This document shows, piece by piece, positions 1 to 8,042 of a stretch of 12,858 bases of DNA. The notes beneath the pieces are model-generated. The model was not told the origin of the DNA and ran no database searches. It worked only from the letters and a program-made list of their open reading frames with translations. Within the stretch, counting starts at the first letter, position 1. Every line of letters starts with the position of its first letter. This DNA is from Eubacteriales Family XIII. Incertae Sedis bacterium (lineage in GTDB: Bacteria > Bacillota > Clostridia > Peptostreptococcales > Anaerovoracaceae): positions 1-12,858 of the forward strand of contig JAISGB010000004.1 of NCBI GenBank assembly GCA_031263335.1, in the 5' to 3' direction. Both the position numbers and the translations under genes were made by a program.

Positions 1-2
1 TC

Positions 3-746
3 ATCGTGTGCGCCATCGTGTTCGCGGTATCGGCGTACGTTATCATCGATTACCTGTCCAAGGGACACGGGGCCGAGCAGGACGTTGCCGAACTCAGACA
101 CCTCCCCACGGGTCACGCCGAGGGGGATCCCGACACCTACGCGAACGCGTCGGAGCGGTATCGCGCGCTTTTCGAGCGCAACGGCGACTTCGTCGGTTGG
201 CTCCGCGTCCGGGGCATGGATATCGACTATCCCGTCACGCAGACGCCGGACGATCCCGAATACTACCTCCACCGAAACTTTGAAAGGGAGTACAGCAGGG
301 CGGGGACGCTCTTCGCTTCCGCGATCGACGATATCACGAAACCGAGCGACGTCACCATTATTTATGGACATAAGATGAAAAACGGTTCCATGTTCGGAAC
401 CCTCTCCAAGCTGTCCGATCCCGATTTCTATGACGAACACCGTTACCTCCGCTTCGATACGCTGAGCGAACGGCGCAGTTATCTGATCTTCGCCGTCTGC
501 AAGACGTCGGTAAACACGGGGGAAGCCTCGGAATATCGATATTACGATTACGCGGATTTTGCCGACGAGGCGGACTTTGACGGATTTATCGACGAAGCGC
601 GGCGACGGCAAACATTCGACGCCGGCGTCCCGGTCTCCTACGGAGATGAGATCATCCTGCTCTCCACCTGTGAGGGGGAAGACGACAGCGGCCGGCTCAT
701 CGTGTTGGGAAAACGAATCCCCAACGAGGACGCGCCGAAATATTGA
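3..746 (+). CDS. Class B sortase, 5'-truncated by the window edge
   Basis: Membrane-anchored cysteine transpeptidase that cleaves a C-terminal sorting signal on a secreted protein and joins the protein to the cell wall or to a pilin. Counting from the GTG at position 6, residues 1-14 are the end of a hydrophobic N-terminal anchor. The frame is open to the window edge, so the real start probably lies upstream. The catalytic His is H122 in YGHKM, the catalytic Cys is C222 in LLSTCEG, and the transition-state Arg is R230, eight residues after the Cys as in SrtB. The segment DFVGWLRV (residues 61-68) and the IDYPV strand (73-77) are also typical of class B enzymes. The C-terminal end is complete, and a strong hairpin terminator follows 16 bases after the stop. 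No sortase substrate or pilin gene is visible here, so its target is unknown. Class B assignment is firm; a housekeeping or pilus role cannot be decided. Confidence 0.9.
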   Translation: MVCAIVFAVSAYVIIDYLSKGHGAEQDVAELRHLPTGHAEGDPDTYANASERYRALFERNGDFVGWLRVRGMDIDYPVTQTPDDPEYYLHRNFEREYSRAGTLFASAIDDITKPSDVTIIYGHKMKNGSMFGTLSKLSDPDFYDEHRYLRFDTLSERRSYLIFAVCKTSVNTGEASEYRYYDYADFADEADFDGFIDEARRRQTFDAGVPVSYGDEIILLSTCEGEDDSGRLIVLGKRIPNEDAPKY

Positions 747-762
747 GGTTGGTCAAAACATA

Positions 763-794
763 AAAACCCCGAAACGTTAAAATTTCGGGGTTTT
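763..794. terminator. Bidirectional Rho-independent terminator shared by sortase and tRNA-Thr
   Basis: A perfect 12-bp inverted repeat (arms 763-774 and 783-794, AAAACCCCGAAA against TTTCGGGGTTTT) encloses an 8-base loop. In the plus direction the 3' arm ends in T4 after GGGG and closes the sortase transcript. In the minus direction the transcript ends in five U (complement of 762-766) and closes the tRNA-Thr transcript. The last base of the arm (794) is also the complement of the final A of the tRNA's encoded CCA, so the tRNA abuts the terminator with no spacer. Confidence 0.85.
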
Positions 795-868
795 GGAGCT
801 AACGGTGGGAATCGAACCCACAACCTGCGCATTACGAATGCGCTGCTCTGCCATTGAGCCACGTTAGC
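794..868 (-). tRNA. tRNA-Thr (anticodon CGU), CCA encoded
   Basis: Read on the minus strand, the 75-base gene folds into a full cloverleaf. The acceptor stem is GCTAACG with CGTTAGC, the D arm is GCTC/GAGC, and the anticodon stem is GCGCA/TGCGC around the loop TTCGTAA. The variable loop is five bases and the T arm is GTGGG-TTCGATT-CCCAC. The anticodon CGT reads the threonine codon ACG. The discriminator base is T, followed by a genome-encoded CCA (complement of 794-796). Confidence 0.97.
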
Positions 869-922
869 ATATTCCATAGTCCATGTTCCGGTTTCGCCGG
901 CCGTTCATCGCCGTGTAAAAGT

Positions 923-952
923 ATTCTATCACACGCAACGCCGTTTTGTCAT
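923..952 (-). promoter_or_regulatory. Sigma-70/A type promoter for tRNA-Thr
   Basis: On the minus strand an ATGACA -35 hexamer (947-952) is followed by an 18-base spacer and a TAGAAT -10 hexamer (923-928), one and two mismatches from consensus. Transcription would start near 916, giving a 5' leader of about 48 bases before the tRNA-Thr 5' end at 868. No other minus-strand gene lies downstream before the terminator, so this promoter appears dedicated to the tRNA. Confidence 0.65.
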
Positions 953-970
953 CAAGATTTTTGCCGCCCT

Positions 971-1033
971 CGCCCTGCCGTCCCGGCGCCCTGCCGTAAT
1001 TCCCGCGATCCGCCCTGCCGCGCGTCCCGCGAT
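971..1033. repeat. Short GC-rich repeated words upstream of the SNF2 gene
   Basis: The 10-mer CGCCCTGCCG occurs three times (971-980, 987-996, 1011-1020) and TCCCGCGAT occurs twice (1001-1009, 1025-1033). The block lies between the divergent promoters of tRNA-Thr and the SNF2 gene and makes no recognisable protein. Its role is unknown; it may be replication-slippage debris. Confidence 0.4.
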
Positions 1034-1094
1034 TCGCGGTCGTCCGATCGGGAACGCGGACGCAATCCGACGCCGACGATCCGCCAAGACGGAC

Positions 1095-1123
1095 ATGACG
1101 TTTGTTTCCCCTTGTGTTATCAT
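1095..1123 (+). promoter_or_regulatory. Candidate promoter for the SNF2 ATPase gene
   Basis: ATGACG (1095-1100) and TATCAT (1118-1123) are separated by 17 bases. The expected start near 1130 would give a leader of about 30 bases containing the Shine-Dalgarno sequence GAGAGGAA (1146-1153), six bases before ATG 1160. Both hexamers have two mismatches or fewer from sigma-70 consensus. This assignment is from pattern only. Confidence 0.4.
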
Positions 1124-1159
1124 ATATGTTGTTGCGGGGAAACCCGAGAGGAATTGTTT

Positions 1160-4100
1160 ATGACGATCATGATCGGAAAGTTGCGTGAACTGGCCGAGCC
1201 GACGGCCATCACACAAGGAATGGCCTGCTATCTCAACGGGCGCATCGAGATAGCCTATGAGGACGACGACGGCGGGCGCTACTTCGGTTGCGTACGGGAA
1301 GACGACGGCGCAATCTATGATTTCCGTCTGACCTATACGGAGGATCGCGAGGATCTCGACAAGGAGCGAACCGATTGTACCTGTCGCGCGTCCCAAAAAA
1401 ACCCGGGTTTGTGCGAGCATCTCGTGGGCGCGCTCATGCAGGTACAGGGCGGATCGTTTCTCGGACTCGCGAAACCCGGCGGGAAGAAGACCGCCCCGAA
1501 GCGCGCCGGGCGCATCGCCACACCCCCGAAGGCCGCGCCGCCGCTTTCGCCGCCCGTCCTGTCCGACCGAGACTCGATCGATCTGATCCGGATGTTCGCG
1601 TCCGAAATTTTCGAAAAAACCGCCGGCTCGCAAGATTGGGAACCGTTGCGCCTTGAGCCGACCTTCGTCTGCGATGCCGGCGAAGGGGCTTATCTGACAT
1701 TCCGCGTCGGGACGGATCGGCTGTATAACGTGCGCAATCTCGGTGAATTCGGGCGCAACATCCTGAACAAAACGACGATGACCTTCGGCAAGAGCGATTT
1801 CCGCCTCGGCGCGGATCGGTTCGACGAAAGCAGCGCCGCGCTCGCAAAACTCATCGTGGATTACGCAAACGCCGGAGACTATTATTACCGTTCGACAAAA
1901 GAAAAGAAATCGATCGACATGACGGGAGGCGCGATCGACGCGTTCTTTGAAGCCTATCGGGACGACGAGATCCTCTGCCTGAAGGAATTGCACGGGCGAC
2001 GCAGATCGGACGACAAATCAACACTTCGGATCGTGCGCTCGGACTGCAAGGCGCGCGTCTCGCTCACGGCGAAAAACAAGGGGATCTGCCTACGCATCGC
2101 GGACGACATCCTGATCCTGCGCGGATTGCGATACGCGTATGTGTTGCGCGAAAACGAACTCTATATCTGTTCGGAGGACTATGCGAATGATTGTTGCGAT
2201 TTCCTGCGGATACTCCGCGGCCACGGATCCGTGGGGCTGTTCTTCACCAAGGAGGACGCGTCCGCGCTCCACGGCATGGTGCTCAACCGGCTCGAACGAT
2301 ACTTGGACATCGTCGCGGACGAAGACGCGACGCACGTACGCCCGGCGGAACTCGTCACAAAGGTTTGGTTGGACATAACAACCGATGGGGCGATCCGCGC
2401 GCGTATGGAATTCTCGTACGGACGGGATTCGTTCCCCGCGTTCGGAAAAAAATTTATCGGCCGTGACTTCGATCTTGAGCGCGAGCTTTTAGCCGAACGC
2501 GTGCTCAAGAAATACATGGATCTGCCGTCCGAGGAACCCGGCGAACGATTGCTCACGGACGACGACCGCATCTATGAGTTGCTCACGGAAGGACTCGACG
2601 AGATCCATCGGTGCGCAGAGGTGTATACCTCCGACGACTTCGAAAAATTCAAGATTCGCCCCGTGTTCAATATGGGCGTCGGCGTAAAGGTGGATGGGCG
2701 GCTGTTGACGATGAACATCGATCTCGGCGGCCTCGACATCGAAGAACTCGCCGATGTGATCGCGCATTACCGCAGAGCAAAGAAATACAAACGGCTGAAG
2801 GACGGTTCCTTCTTCCCCCTCGAGGGGAACGAATCGCTCGGGACGCTCTCCGAGCTTTCGGACGCGCTCGACCTGAGCGAGGAACAGATTGCGAGCGGTC
2901 GCATCGAGATGGATGTGAACCGCGCGATGTACGTGGACGCGCTTATGAAGCAAAATGAAGAACTCCGTTACGAGCGCGACGAATCCTTTCGCAGCGTCAT
3001 CCGCAGGCTCCGCGATGTGGACGACGCGGACTTCGAGGCGCCGCCGGCGCTTCGGACGACCCTCCGCAACTATCAACAGACCGGCTACCGTTGGTTGCGT
3101 ACGCTCGAAAACCTCGGATTCGGAGGGATTCTGGCCGACGATATGGGACTCGGCAAGACCGTGGAGGTGCTCGCCCTCCTTGAATCGCGGCGAAGCGAGG
3201 CGGGTTCGGGCCTCTCCATCGTCGTCTGTCCGGCCTCGGTCGTGCTGAATTGGGAGAGCGAGGCGAAACGCTTCACACCGGGTCTGCGCGTCTGCGCGCT
3301 CACCGGCATGAAGGCCGGCCGCATCCGCGCGATCGGCAGCTTCTCCGAGGTCGATCTCGTGATCACGAGCTACGGGCAACTGCGCGGGGACATCGCGGAA
3401 TACAGGGACATCACCTTCGACTTCGCGATCTTGGATGAGGCGCAATTCATCAAGAACCAAACGACGCAGAACGCGAAAGCGGTAAAAAAGATCAACGCGC
3501 GCGCGAAATTCGCGCTCACGGGTACGCCGATAGAGAACAATCTCGCAGAACTCTGGTCGATCTTCGATTTCGTCATGCCCGGATATCTGTACGGTTACCG
3601 TCGGTTCCGCGAGAAATATGAGACGCTTATCGTCAAGAAAGACGACCAAAAGGCGACCGATCGCCTGCGCGCGCTCGCGCGTCCCTTCATCCTTCGCCGG
3701 CTCAAGCGCGAGGTGTTGAAGGAACTCCCCGAAAAAACGGAATCCGTGCTGTCGGCGCCGCTCGAAGGCGAGCAGAGGAAGGTCTACATGGCGATGTACG
3801 CGCGGACGAAAAAGGAACTCGCGGCGGAACTCGAACGGGTCTCGGCAGGGCAACAGCGCATCATGATCCTCGCCGCGCTCACAAGGCTCCGTCAGATCTG
3901 TTGCGATCCGTCCCTGCTCTACGAGAACTACAGGGGCGGGAGCGCAAAATTGGACGCGTGCATGGAATTGACGGAGAGTTGCATCGACTCAGGCCATCGG
4001 ATCTTGCTCTTCTCCCAATTCACCTCCATGCTCCACATCATCGAACGGGAGTTGCTGAAGCGAAACGTGGGCTACTATTATTTGGACGGCGCGACGCCGA

Positions 4101-4456
4101 AGCACGAGCGCGCGGAATCGGTGCGATCGTTCAACGAAGGGGACATCCCCATCTTCCTGATCTCGCTGAAGGCCGGCGGCACGGGCCTCAACCTGACGGG
4201 CGCGGATATCGTCATCCACTATGACCCGTGGTGGAATCTCTCCGTGCAGAACCAAGCGACCGATCGTACACACCGCATCGGCCAGACGCAGAAGGTACAG
4301 GTCTACAAGCTCATCCTTTCGGAGACGATCGAGGAACGGATCATGGATCTGCAAAAGCGCAAGGCTCAATTGGCCGACAAGGTGATCACGGCGGGCGGCA
4401 ACGCGTTTGACGGTTTGTCGGGCGACGAGCTGATCGCCTTGTTTGAGGAACGGTGA
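1160..4456 (+). CDS. SWIM zinc finger and SNF2/HepA-family DNA-dependent ATPase
   Basis: A 1098-residue, probably cytoplasmic ATP-driven translocase acting on DNA or nucleoprotein. The start at ATG 1160 is chosen because GAGAGGAA lies six bases upstream; the frame continues to 854, but that extension would cross the tRNA-Thr gene and codes for low-complexity sequence. In order: a SWIM zinc finger with C73-x-C75-x9-C85-x-H87; a long middle region (about 130-600) matching the bacterial SNF2-associated layout; then the ATPase core. Core motifs are Walker A DDMGLGKT (K666), motif II DEAQ (759-762), motif III LTGTP (786-790), helicase-C LLFSQF (949-954) and motif VI around R1036 and R1039 with HRIGQ. 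All catalytic residues are present. In Bacillus subtilis the related YwqB (SWIM) and YwqA (SNF2) are separate; here both are in one chain. It is monocistronic and convergent with the SDR gene downstream. The exact cellular role is unknown; transcription recycling or repair are possible. Confidence 0.92.
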   Translation: MTIMIGKLRELAEPTAITQGMACYLNGRIEIAYEDDDGGRYFGCVREDDGAIYDFRLTYTEDREDLDKERTDCTCRASQKNPGLCEHLVGALMQVQGGSFLGLAKPGGKKTAPKRAGRIATPPKAAPPLSPPVLSDRDSIDLIRMFASEIFEKTAGSQDWEPLRLEPTFVCDAGEGAYLTFRVGTDRLYNVRNLGEFGRNILNKTTMTFGKSDFRLGADRFDESSAALAKLIVDYANAGDYYYRSTKEKKSIDMTGGAIDAFFEAYRDDEILCLKELHGRRRSDDKSTLRIVRSDCKARVSLTAKNKGICLRIADDILILRGLRYAYVLRENELYICSEDYANDCCDFLRILRGHGSVGLFFTKEDASALHGMVLNRLERYLDIVADEDATHVRPAELVTKVWLDITTDGAIRARMEFSYGRDSFPAFGKKFIGRDFDLERELLAERVLKKYMDLPSEEPGERLLTDDDRIYELLTEGLDEIHRCAEVYTSDDFEKFKIRPVFNMGVGVKVDGRLLTMNIDLGGLDIEELADVIAHYRRAKKYKRLKDGSFFPLEGNESLGTLSELSDALDLSEEQIASGRIEMDVNRAMYVDALMKQNEELRYERDESFRSVIRRLRDVDDADFEAPPALRTTLRNYQQTGYRWLRTLENLGFGGILADDMGLGKTVEVLALLESRRSEAGSGLSIVVCPASVVLNWESEAKRFTPGLRVCALTGMKAGRIRAIGSFSEVDLVITSYGQLRGDIAEYRDITFDFAILDEAQFIKNQTTQNAKAVKKINARAKFALTGTPIENNLAELWSIFDFVMPGYLYGYRRFREKYETLIVKKDDQKATDRLRALARPFILRRLKREVLKELPEKTESVLSAPLEGEQRKVYMAMYARTKKELAAELERVSAGQQRIMILAALTRLRQICCDPSLLYENYRGGSAKLDACMELTESCIDSGHRILLFSQFTSMLHIIERELLKRNVGYYYLDGATPKHERAESVRSFNEGDIPIFLISLKAGGTGLNLTGADIVIHYDPWWNLSVQNQATDRTHRIGQTQKVQVYKLILSETIEERIMDLQKRKAQLADKVITAGGNAFDGLSGDELIALFEER

Positions 4457-4477
4457 GGGACAACCGCTCCGGCTGCA

Positions 4478-5452
4478 TCATGAATGTTTTTTATTCGGGT
4501 CCACCCAATCGATGTCATCCTTGGCCTTGCCCAAACCGGCGGAAATGGCCGCGTTCATGCGATCGGCCTCCTCCTCGGTTCCCGAAGAACGAAGATTGCC
4601 TTTCTTGGCTTCCTCCTCAAGTCTTATCATACCCTCCGGCGTGCAGTAATCGATCATGCGCCGGGTCTCGTTCTTGATGATATCCTCCCGATCCTCATAG
4701 GGGATACAAATAACGACGCCCTCCTCCATGCCCTTCATGGTTCGCCGTCCGGCCTCGCGGATATCCATGCCGAGCACATTGTGTCGGCGGTACATTTCGA
4801 CAGACGCTTCACTGAGAAAATATCCCGAATTTGACAGGTTTTTAGGACGTGTTTTATGCGCCAAGTGAATTTGCGTGTTCATATTGCCGGGGCAAAACAC
4901 CATGGATTTAATGCCATAGGGCTTCAGCGCCTCATGGTAGGTCGTCGCGAGATTGATGATCGCGGCCTTTGAGCAACTGTAGGGCGCGGCCAAAGGGTCG
5001 GGGCCAAATCCGGCGAGGGACGCGACCATGACAAGCCAACCGCCCTTTCCCGCCCGGATCATACGCGGAACAAACGTGACAAGCCCGTTGTATACGCCTC
5101 TCAGGTTAACCCCCACGACCCAATCGAAATCATCGTACGCGGAAGCCTCGGCAGGGCCGAACGCGTTGACGCCGGCGGTCTGGATAACGATTTCAGGCGG
5201 AGCGCCGAAGACGGTCTCCGTCTCGTCGGCAGCGGCGGCATACGCCTCATGATCGGTAACATCCAACAAAATAGGATGAACCTCCGCGCCTCTTTCATGG
5301 AAGTGTCGCATCGCGTCGTCCAACGCGTCCTTGCGAACATCGGCGATCACCACCCTGCAGCCGGCCTCCGAAAAAATCTGGGCTTGGCCAAATCCGGCGC
5401 CGGCGCCTCCTCCGGTGATAAAACAAATTTTATTCGTATAATCCATCGACAT
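4478..5452 (-). CDS. Classical SDR-family NAD-dependent oxidoreductase, long form
   Basis: A 324-residue Rossmann-fold dehydrogenase, last gene of the transporter-SDR unit. The cofactor loop TGGGAGAG lies at 13-20, and D38 at the end of the second strand favours NAD over NADP. Catalytic residues are N116, S145, Y158 and K162 (YSCSK). The usual NNAG is replaced by QTAG (91-94), and the CPGNMNT segment follows strand six. The protein is about 70 residues longer than a typical 250-residue SDR, with a C-terminal part holding VVICIPYEDRED and a charged tail. The start is ambiguous: AAAGAGGGG precedes ATG 5452 by only two to four bases and ATG 5446 by eight to ten, so 5446 may be the real initiator, removing two residues. 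It lies 48 bases after the preceding SDR gene. The substrate is not readable; an alcohol/ketone pair on the imported solute is the contextual inference. Confidence 0.88.
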   Translation of the reverse strand: MSMDYTNKICFITGGGAGAGFGQAQIFSEAGCRVVIADVRKDALDDAMRHFHERGAEVHPILLDVTDHEAYAAAADETETVFGAPPEIVIQTAGVNAFGPAEASAYDDFDWVVGVNLRGVYNGLVTFVPRMIRAGKGGWLVMVASLAGFGPDPLAAPYSCSKAAIINLATTYHEALKPYGIKSMVFCPGNMNTQIHLAHKTRPKNLSNSGYFLSEASVEMYRRHNVLGMDIREAGRRTMKGMEEGVVICIPYEDREDIIKNETRRMIDYCTPEGMIRLEEEAKKGNLRSSGTEEEADRMNAAISAGLGKAKDDIDWVDPNKKHS

Positions 5453-5469
5453 AACCCCTCTTTATTTAT

Positions 5470-5497
5470 CCGGCGACGATCCGCAATGATCGTCCGG
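5470..5497. repeat. Imperfect inverted repeat between the two SDR genes
   Basis: CCGG and ACGATC on the left pair with GATCGT and CCGG on the right around a short loop, with a two-base bulge on one side. It sits just upstream of the Shine-Dalgarno of the distal SDR gene. It has no T run, so it is more likely an intercistronic mRNA hairpin than a terminator. No function is established. Confidence 0.35.
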
Positions 5498-5500
5498 AAT

Positions 5501-6301
5501 TCAGGAAACGCACAGTTGGCCGCCGTCATGCGCGTATATGCAACCGGTAATCTGCCGGGCGGCGGGCGACGAGAGGAACACGCACAACGCGCCAATCTCG
5601 ATGGGTTCGCCAAAGCGATGCGTCGGCAGGTCTTTCTCGACGCTTGCTATGGCGGCGGGGGGCAGTTCCGCGTCGAGATTCGAGTGCGTCGGACCCGGCG
5701 CGATGGCGTTGACGCGAATGCCGAACGCGCCGAGGTCGGCGGCGAGGTATCTCGTGAAGTGATCGATGCCCGCCTTGGCCACGCTGTACGACGGCGTATG
5801 ATGTCCGTTTTGGAGATTCAGTATGCGTTGCCCGCCGACGGACGAAATGCTGATGATCTCGCCGCCAAGCCCGGCGGCCTTCATCTTCGGCGCTATCGTA
5901 TGGATCATATTCGCGGCGCCTTGCAGATTGATGCCAATGACCCGGCGCCACTCGCCCATCTCCTCGTCCGCGAGGAATTCCGTCGTCGCGCCCACGCCGG
6001 CGTTGTTCACGAGCACATCCACGCGGTCAAAGAACCCGTATACCGCGTCAACCGCCGTCTTGACGCTTTCAATATCCGATATGTCGCACTCGAACGCCTC
6101 GCTCCTGACGCCATAGCCCCGCATATCGGCGGCGGCCTCCCTGCCGTCCCGGATATCGAGAATCGCGACATGCGCGGCGGACTGCGCGAACGCGGTCGCA
6201 ATGCCATAGCCTATGCCCGTTGCGCCGCCTGTCACGACGACGTTCTTGCCCGCAACGGAGAAGGCGCCTTCCATGCTTTTGATCGGGGTGGTCTTTATCA
6301 T
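5501..6301 (-). CDS. Classical SDR-family NAD-dependent oxidoreductase, short form
   Basis: A 266-residue short-chain dehydrogenase, typical in length. The start at ATG 6301 is preferred: AAAGGA lies ten bases upstream, whereas the open frame to 6388 would add 29 poorly family-like residues running toward the palindrome. The cofactor loop is TGGATGIG (24-31), with D49 after strand two favouring NAD. NNAG is at 99-102, and the catalytic set is N125, S153/S154, Y172 and K176 (YSVAK). The APGPTHSN segment and a C-terminal DGG turn complete the family pattern. It resembles gluconate 5-dehydrogenase/3-oxoacyl reductase-like SDRs in layout, but substrate cannot be assigned. It follows the solute-binding protein gene after 169 bases containing a palindrome and putative promoter, and precedes the longer SDR by 48 bases, so the two are probably co-transcribed. 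Confidence 0.9.
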   Translation of the reverse strand: MIKTTPIKSMEGAFSVAGKNVVVTGGATGIGYGIATAFAQSAAHVAILDIRDGREAAADMRGYGVRSEAFECDISDIESVKTAVDAVYGFFDRVDVLVNNAGVGATTEFLADEEMGEWRRVIGINLQGAANMIHTIAPKMKAAGLGGEIISISSVGGQRILNLQNGHHTPSYSVAKAGIDHFTRYLAADLGAFGIRVNAIAPGPTHSNLDAELPPAAIASVEKDLPTHRFGEPIEIGALCVFLSSPAARQITGCIYAHDGGQLCVS

Positions 6302-6391
6302 TGTTTCCGCGTCCTTTCGTTTCAACCTCAGCTTCCTTGTACGAATGTCGTGCTCCGCGTTGGGACGGATCCCAACGCATCGTTTCACCTT

Positions 6392-6432
6392 AATTGTGTG
6401 TCGTTATACATATTATATAACGACACACAATT
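6392..6432. repeat. 17-bp perfect palindrome, probable operator
   Basis: Arms 6392-6408 (AATTGTGTGTCGTTATA) and 6416-6432 are exact reverse complements around a 7-base centre. It lies in the 169-base gap between the solute-binding protein gene and the first SDR gene. In the direction of those genes there is no T run after the second arm, so a terminator is unlikely. In the plus direction T5 ends at 6435, so a plus-strand terminator is possible, but no plus-strand gene lies near. A regulator-binding site is the best reading. Confidence 0.65.
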
Positions 6433-6439
6433 TTTCATG
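6412..6439 (-). promoter_or_regulatory. Candidate SDR promoter embedded in the palindrome
   Basis: On the minus strand a perfect TATAAT (6412-6417) straddles the palindrome centre. A weak -35 candidate, CATGAA (6434-6439), lies 16 bases upstream. The predicted start, near 6405, falls inside the distal arm, leaving a leader of about 100 bases to the SDR start at 6301. A protein bound at the palindrome would block this promoter. The -35 match is poor, so activation or a read-through transcript remain alternatives. Confidence 0.45.
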
Positions 6440-6470
6440 CTTGTAATATTTGCGCGATGAACACGCGCCC

Positions 6471-8042
6471 TTAGAAAGCCATGTTCTGATACAGCGTAAG
6501 CCCGGATACGGTGTGCTTGATGTTCTTGAGATCCTTGTTGTACGCGTACACGAGCGGGACTTCGCACAGACCGTACCAGAGGACATGCTCGTTGAACTGC
6601 CCCAGAAGGTCGTATACCAGATCCTCGCGCGTCGCCTGATCATAGGTGGCGTTTGTTTTCTGAGCAAGCTCAATATAGGCGTCGTGATCGGCGCCGTTCC
6701 AGTCCTGTGGAATGAATACCGGATAGTTGCCGAAGATGTCGCAAGGCAGATTGCTGGGAGCGACAGGCGTGTTGATCGCGATATCATACTCGTTTTCGGA
6801 CATCAGGAAGGAGAAGTAGGAAGCCTGGTCGTAGTTGATGATTTCCGCGCTGACGCCGATTTCCTCAAGGCCGTTTTGGATGACTTCCGCAGCCGTGATG
6901 TAGTTGGCGTCGCCGTTCGTAACGATACGAAGCGTCTTTCCGACGAGACCCGACTGCTCCGCCAACTGTTTCGCCTTTTCAATGTTATAACTGTCCGTAT
7001 ACAGCTCAGACATGTTCAGATAGCGATCCTGCATTTCCTGAAGGGATTCCGAGGCGCCCCAATTGATGACGTCCGCGTAGCCGTTGTACGCGATGTCACT
7101 GATGGATTGGCGGTTGATCGCATAGGATACGGCCTCGCGAGCCTCGACCGAGTTGAGCGGGCTGGTGTTTCCCATGTTGTACTGCGCGATCAAAGAGGAG
7201 CCGACGTTTGAAACCTCGGTTGTCGCCGTGCCGAGGGATTCTACATAATCGATGTCCGCCGTGGTGACAAGCGTAAAGTCAACATCCCCGGTTTCTATTG
7301 CGTTGACCCTCTGAGACAGTTCGCCCATGCACTTGAAGTTGATGGTCTTGACCGCGGGTTTCTCGCCCCAGTAATCATCGCGACGCTCAACGGTGACATG
7401 GCTGTTTACGACATAGTCCGTAACGGCGTACGCTCCGGTTCCGACGGGGTTGTCGGAATAGGTCGCTTGGTCATAGCTCTCGGCGTCGACGATCTGCATC
7501 TGGACGATTCCGGGTTCCTGCGAGGGATCATACGCCGTATACCATACGTCGAGCGTATAGTCGTCCGTTACGGTAGTCTTTTCCACGTCAAATACTTTGA
7601 CGTTCAGGTATGCCCTTGAGTCCTCGGCGTTCAGCTTGATTGAGAACAAAATGTCCTCGGCGGTCAAGGGGTTGCCGTTTGAGAACGTGACGCCCTCGCG
7701 GACTTTCATCGTGTAATGGATATCGCTGCCGTCTACGGGATCAAAGGCGGTGGCGAGCACCCAGAATCGTTCGCCGGTTTCGAGATCGTAATCCCAAAGC
7801 GGTTCGCAGTAGGTGCGTTGAACGCTCAAATAGCCGCCTTTGCCCGTCATAAATACGGGATCCAAGGTGCCGGTGTCAAGAAACACGCCGATATTGAGGG
7901 TGTCCTTCGCCGCCGAGTCGCCCGAGGTGTCGCCCGAGGTATCGCCCGTGTCGTCGGAAGCCGGGCTGCCGCAGGCTGCGGCAACGATCAAGATCAAGCA
8001 GATAAGAATCAGTGTAACCGGTTTCAAGGTAACTTTTTTCAT
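6471..8042 (-). CDS. ABC transporter family-5 solute-binding lipoprotein
   Basis: A 523-residue extracytoplasmic receptor that captures the solute and hands it to the permease pair. The signal peptide has a KK start, a hydrophobic core (9-20) and VAAAC, with the lipidated residue at C24. A Ser/Asp/Gly/Thr-rich linker with repeated GDTS follows (31-42). The family-5 signature is at 114-130 (VREGVTF then NPLTAED), and the region with EAREAVSYAINR matches the later conserved block. Family members bind peptides, nickel chelates, glycosides or other organics, so the ligand is open. The start is supported by GGAGG (8050-8054) seven bases before ATG 8042. Unusually it is placed last of the five transporter genes, 95 bases after the OppF-like gene, with no terminator between them. 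It is complete and shows no disrupted motif. Confidence 0.93.
   Translation of the reverse strand: MKKVTLKPVTLILICLILIVAAACGSPASDDTGDTSGDTSGDSAAKDTLNIGVFLDTGTLDPVFMTGKGGYLSVQRTYCEPLWDYDLETGERFWVLATAFDPVDGSDIHYTMKVREGVTFSNGNPLTAEDILFSIKLNAEDSRAYLNVKVFDVEKTTVTDDYTLDVWYTAYDPSQEPGIVQMQIVDAESYDQATYSDNPVGTGAYAVTDYVVNSHVTVERRDDYWGEKPAVKTINFKCMGELSQRVNAIETGDVDFTLVTTADIDYVESLGTATTEVSNVGSSLIAQYNMGNTSPLNSVEAREAVSYAINRQSISDIAYNGYADVINWGASESLQEMQDRYLNMSELYTDSYNIEKAKQLAEQSGLVGKTLRIVTNGDANYITAAEVIQNGLEEIGVSAEIINYDQASYFSFLMSENEYDIAINTPVAPSNLPCDIFGNYPVFIPQDWNGADHDAYIELAQKTNATYDQATREDLVYDLLGQFNEHVLWYGLCEVPLVYAYNKDLKNIKHTVSGLTLYQNMAF

Noticed and set aside
854..1159. N-terminal extension of the SNF2 frame from 854
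   Set aside because: It overlaps the tRNA-Thr gene, codes for low-complexity Pro/Arg/Ser-rich sequence, and ATG 1160 has a good Shine-Dalgarno site.
2489..3853. 454-residue open frame antisense to the SNF2 gene
   Set aside because: Shadow of the GC-biased codons of the real gene; Arg/Glu-rich with no recognisable motif or start site.
1160..4456. Phage-defence system built around the SNF2 gene
   Set aside because: No methyltransferase, nuclease, phospholipase or other defence partner lies next to it; neighbours are a tRNA and a metabolic operon.
5249..6460. 403-residue plus-strand frame across the SDR genes
   Set aside because: Antisense to two clear SDR genes with intact catalytic motifs, and it runs through the palindrome and intergenic gap.
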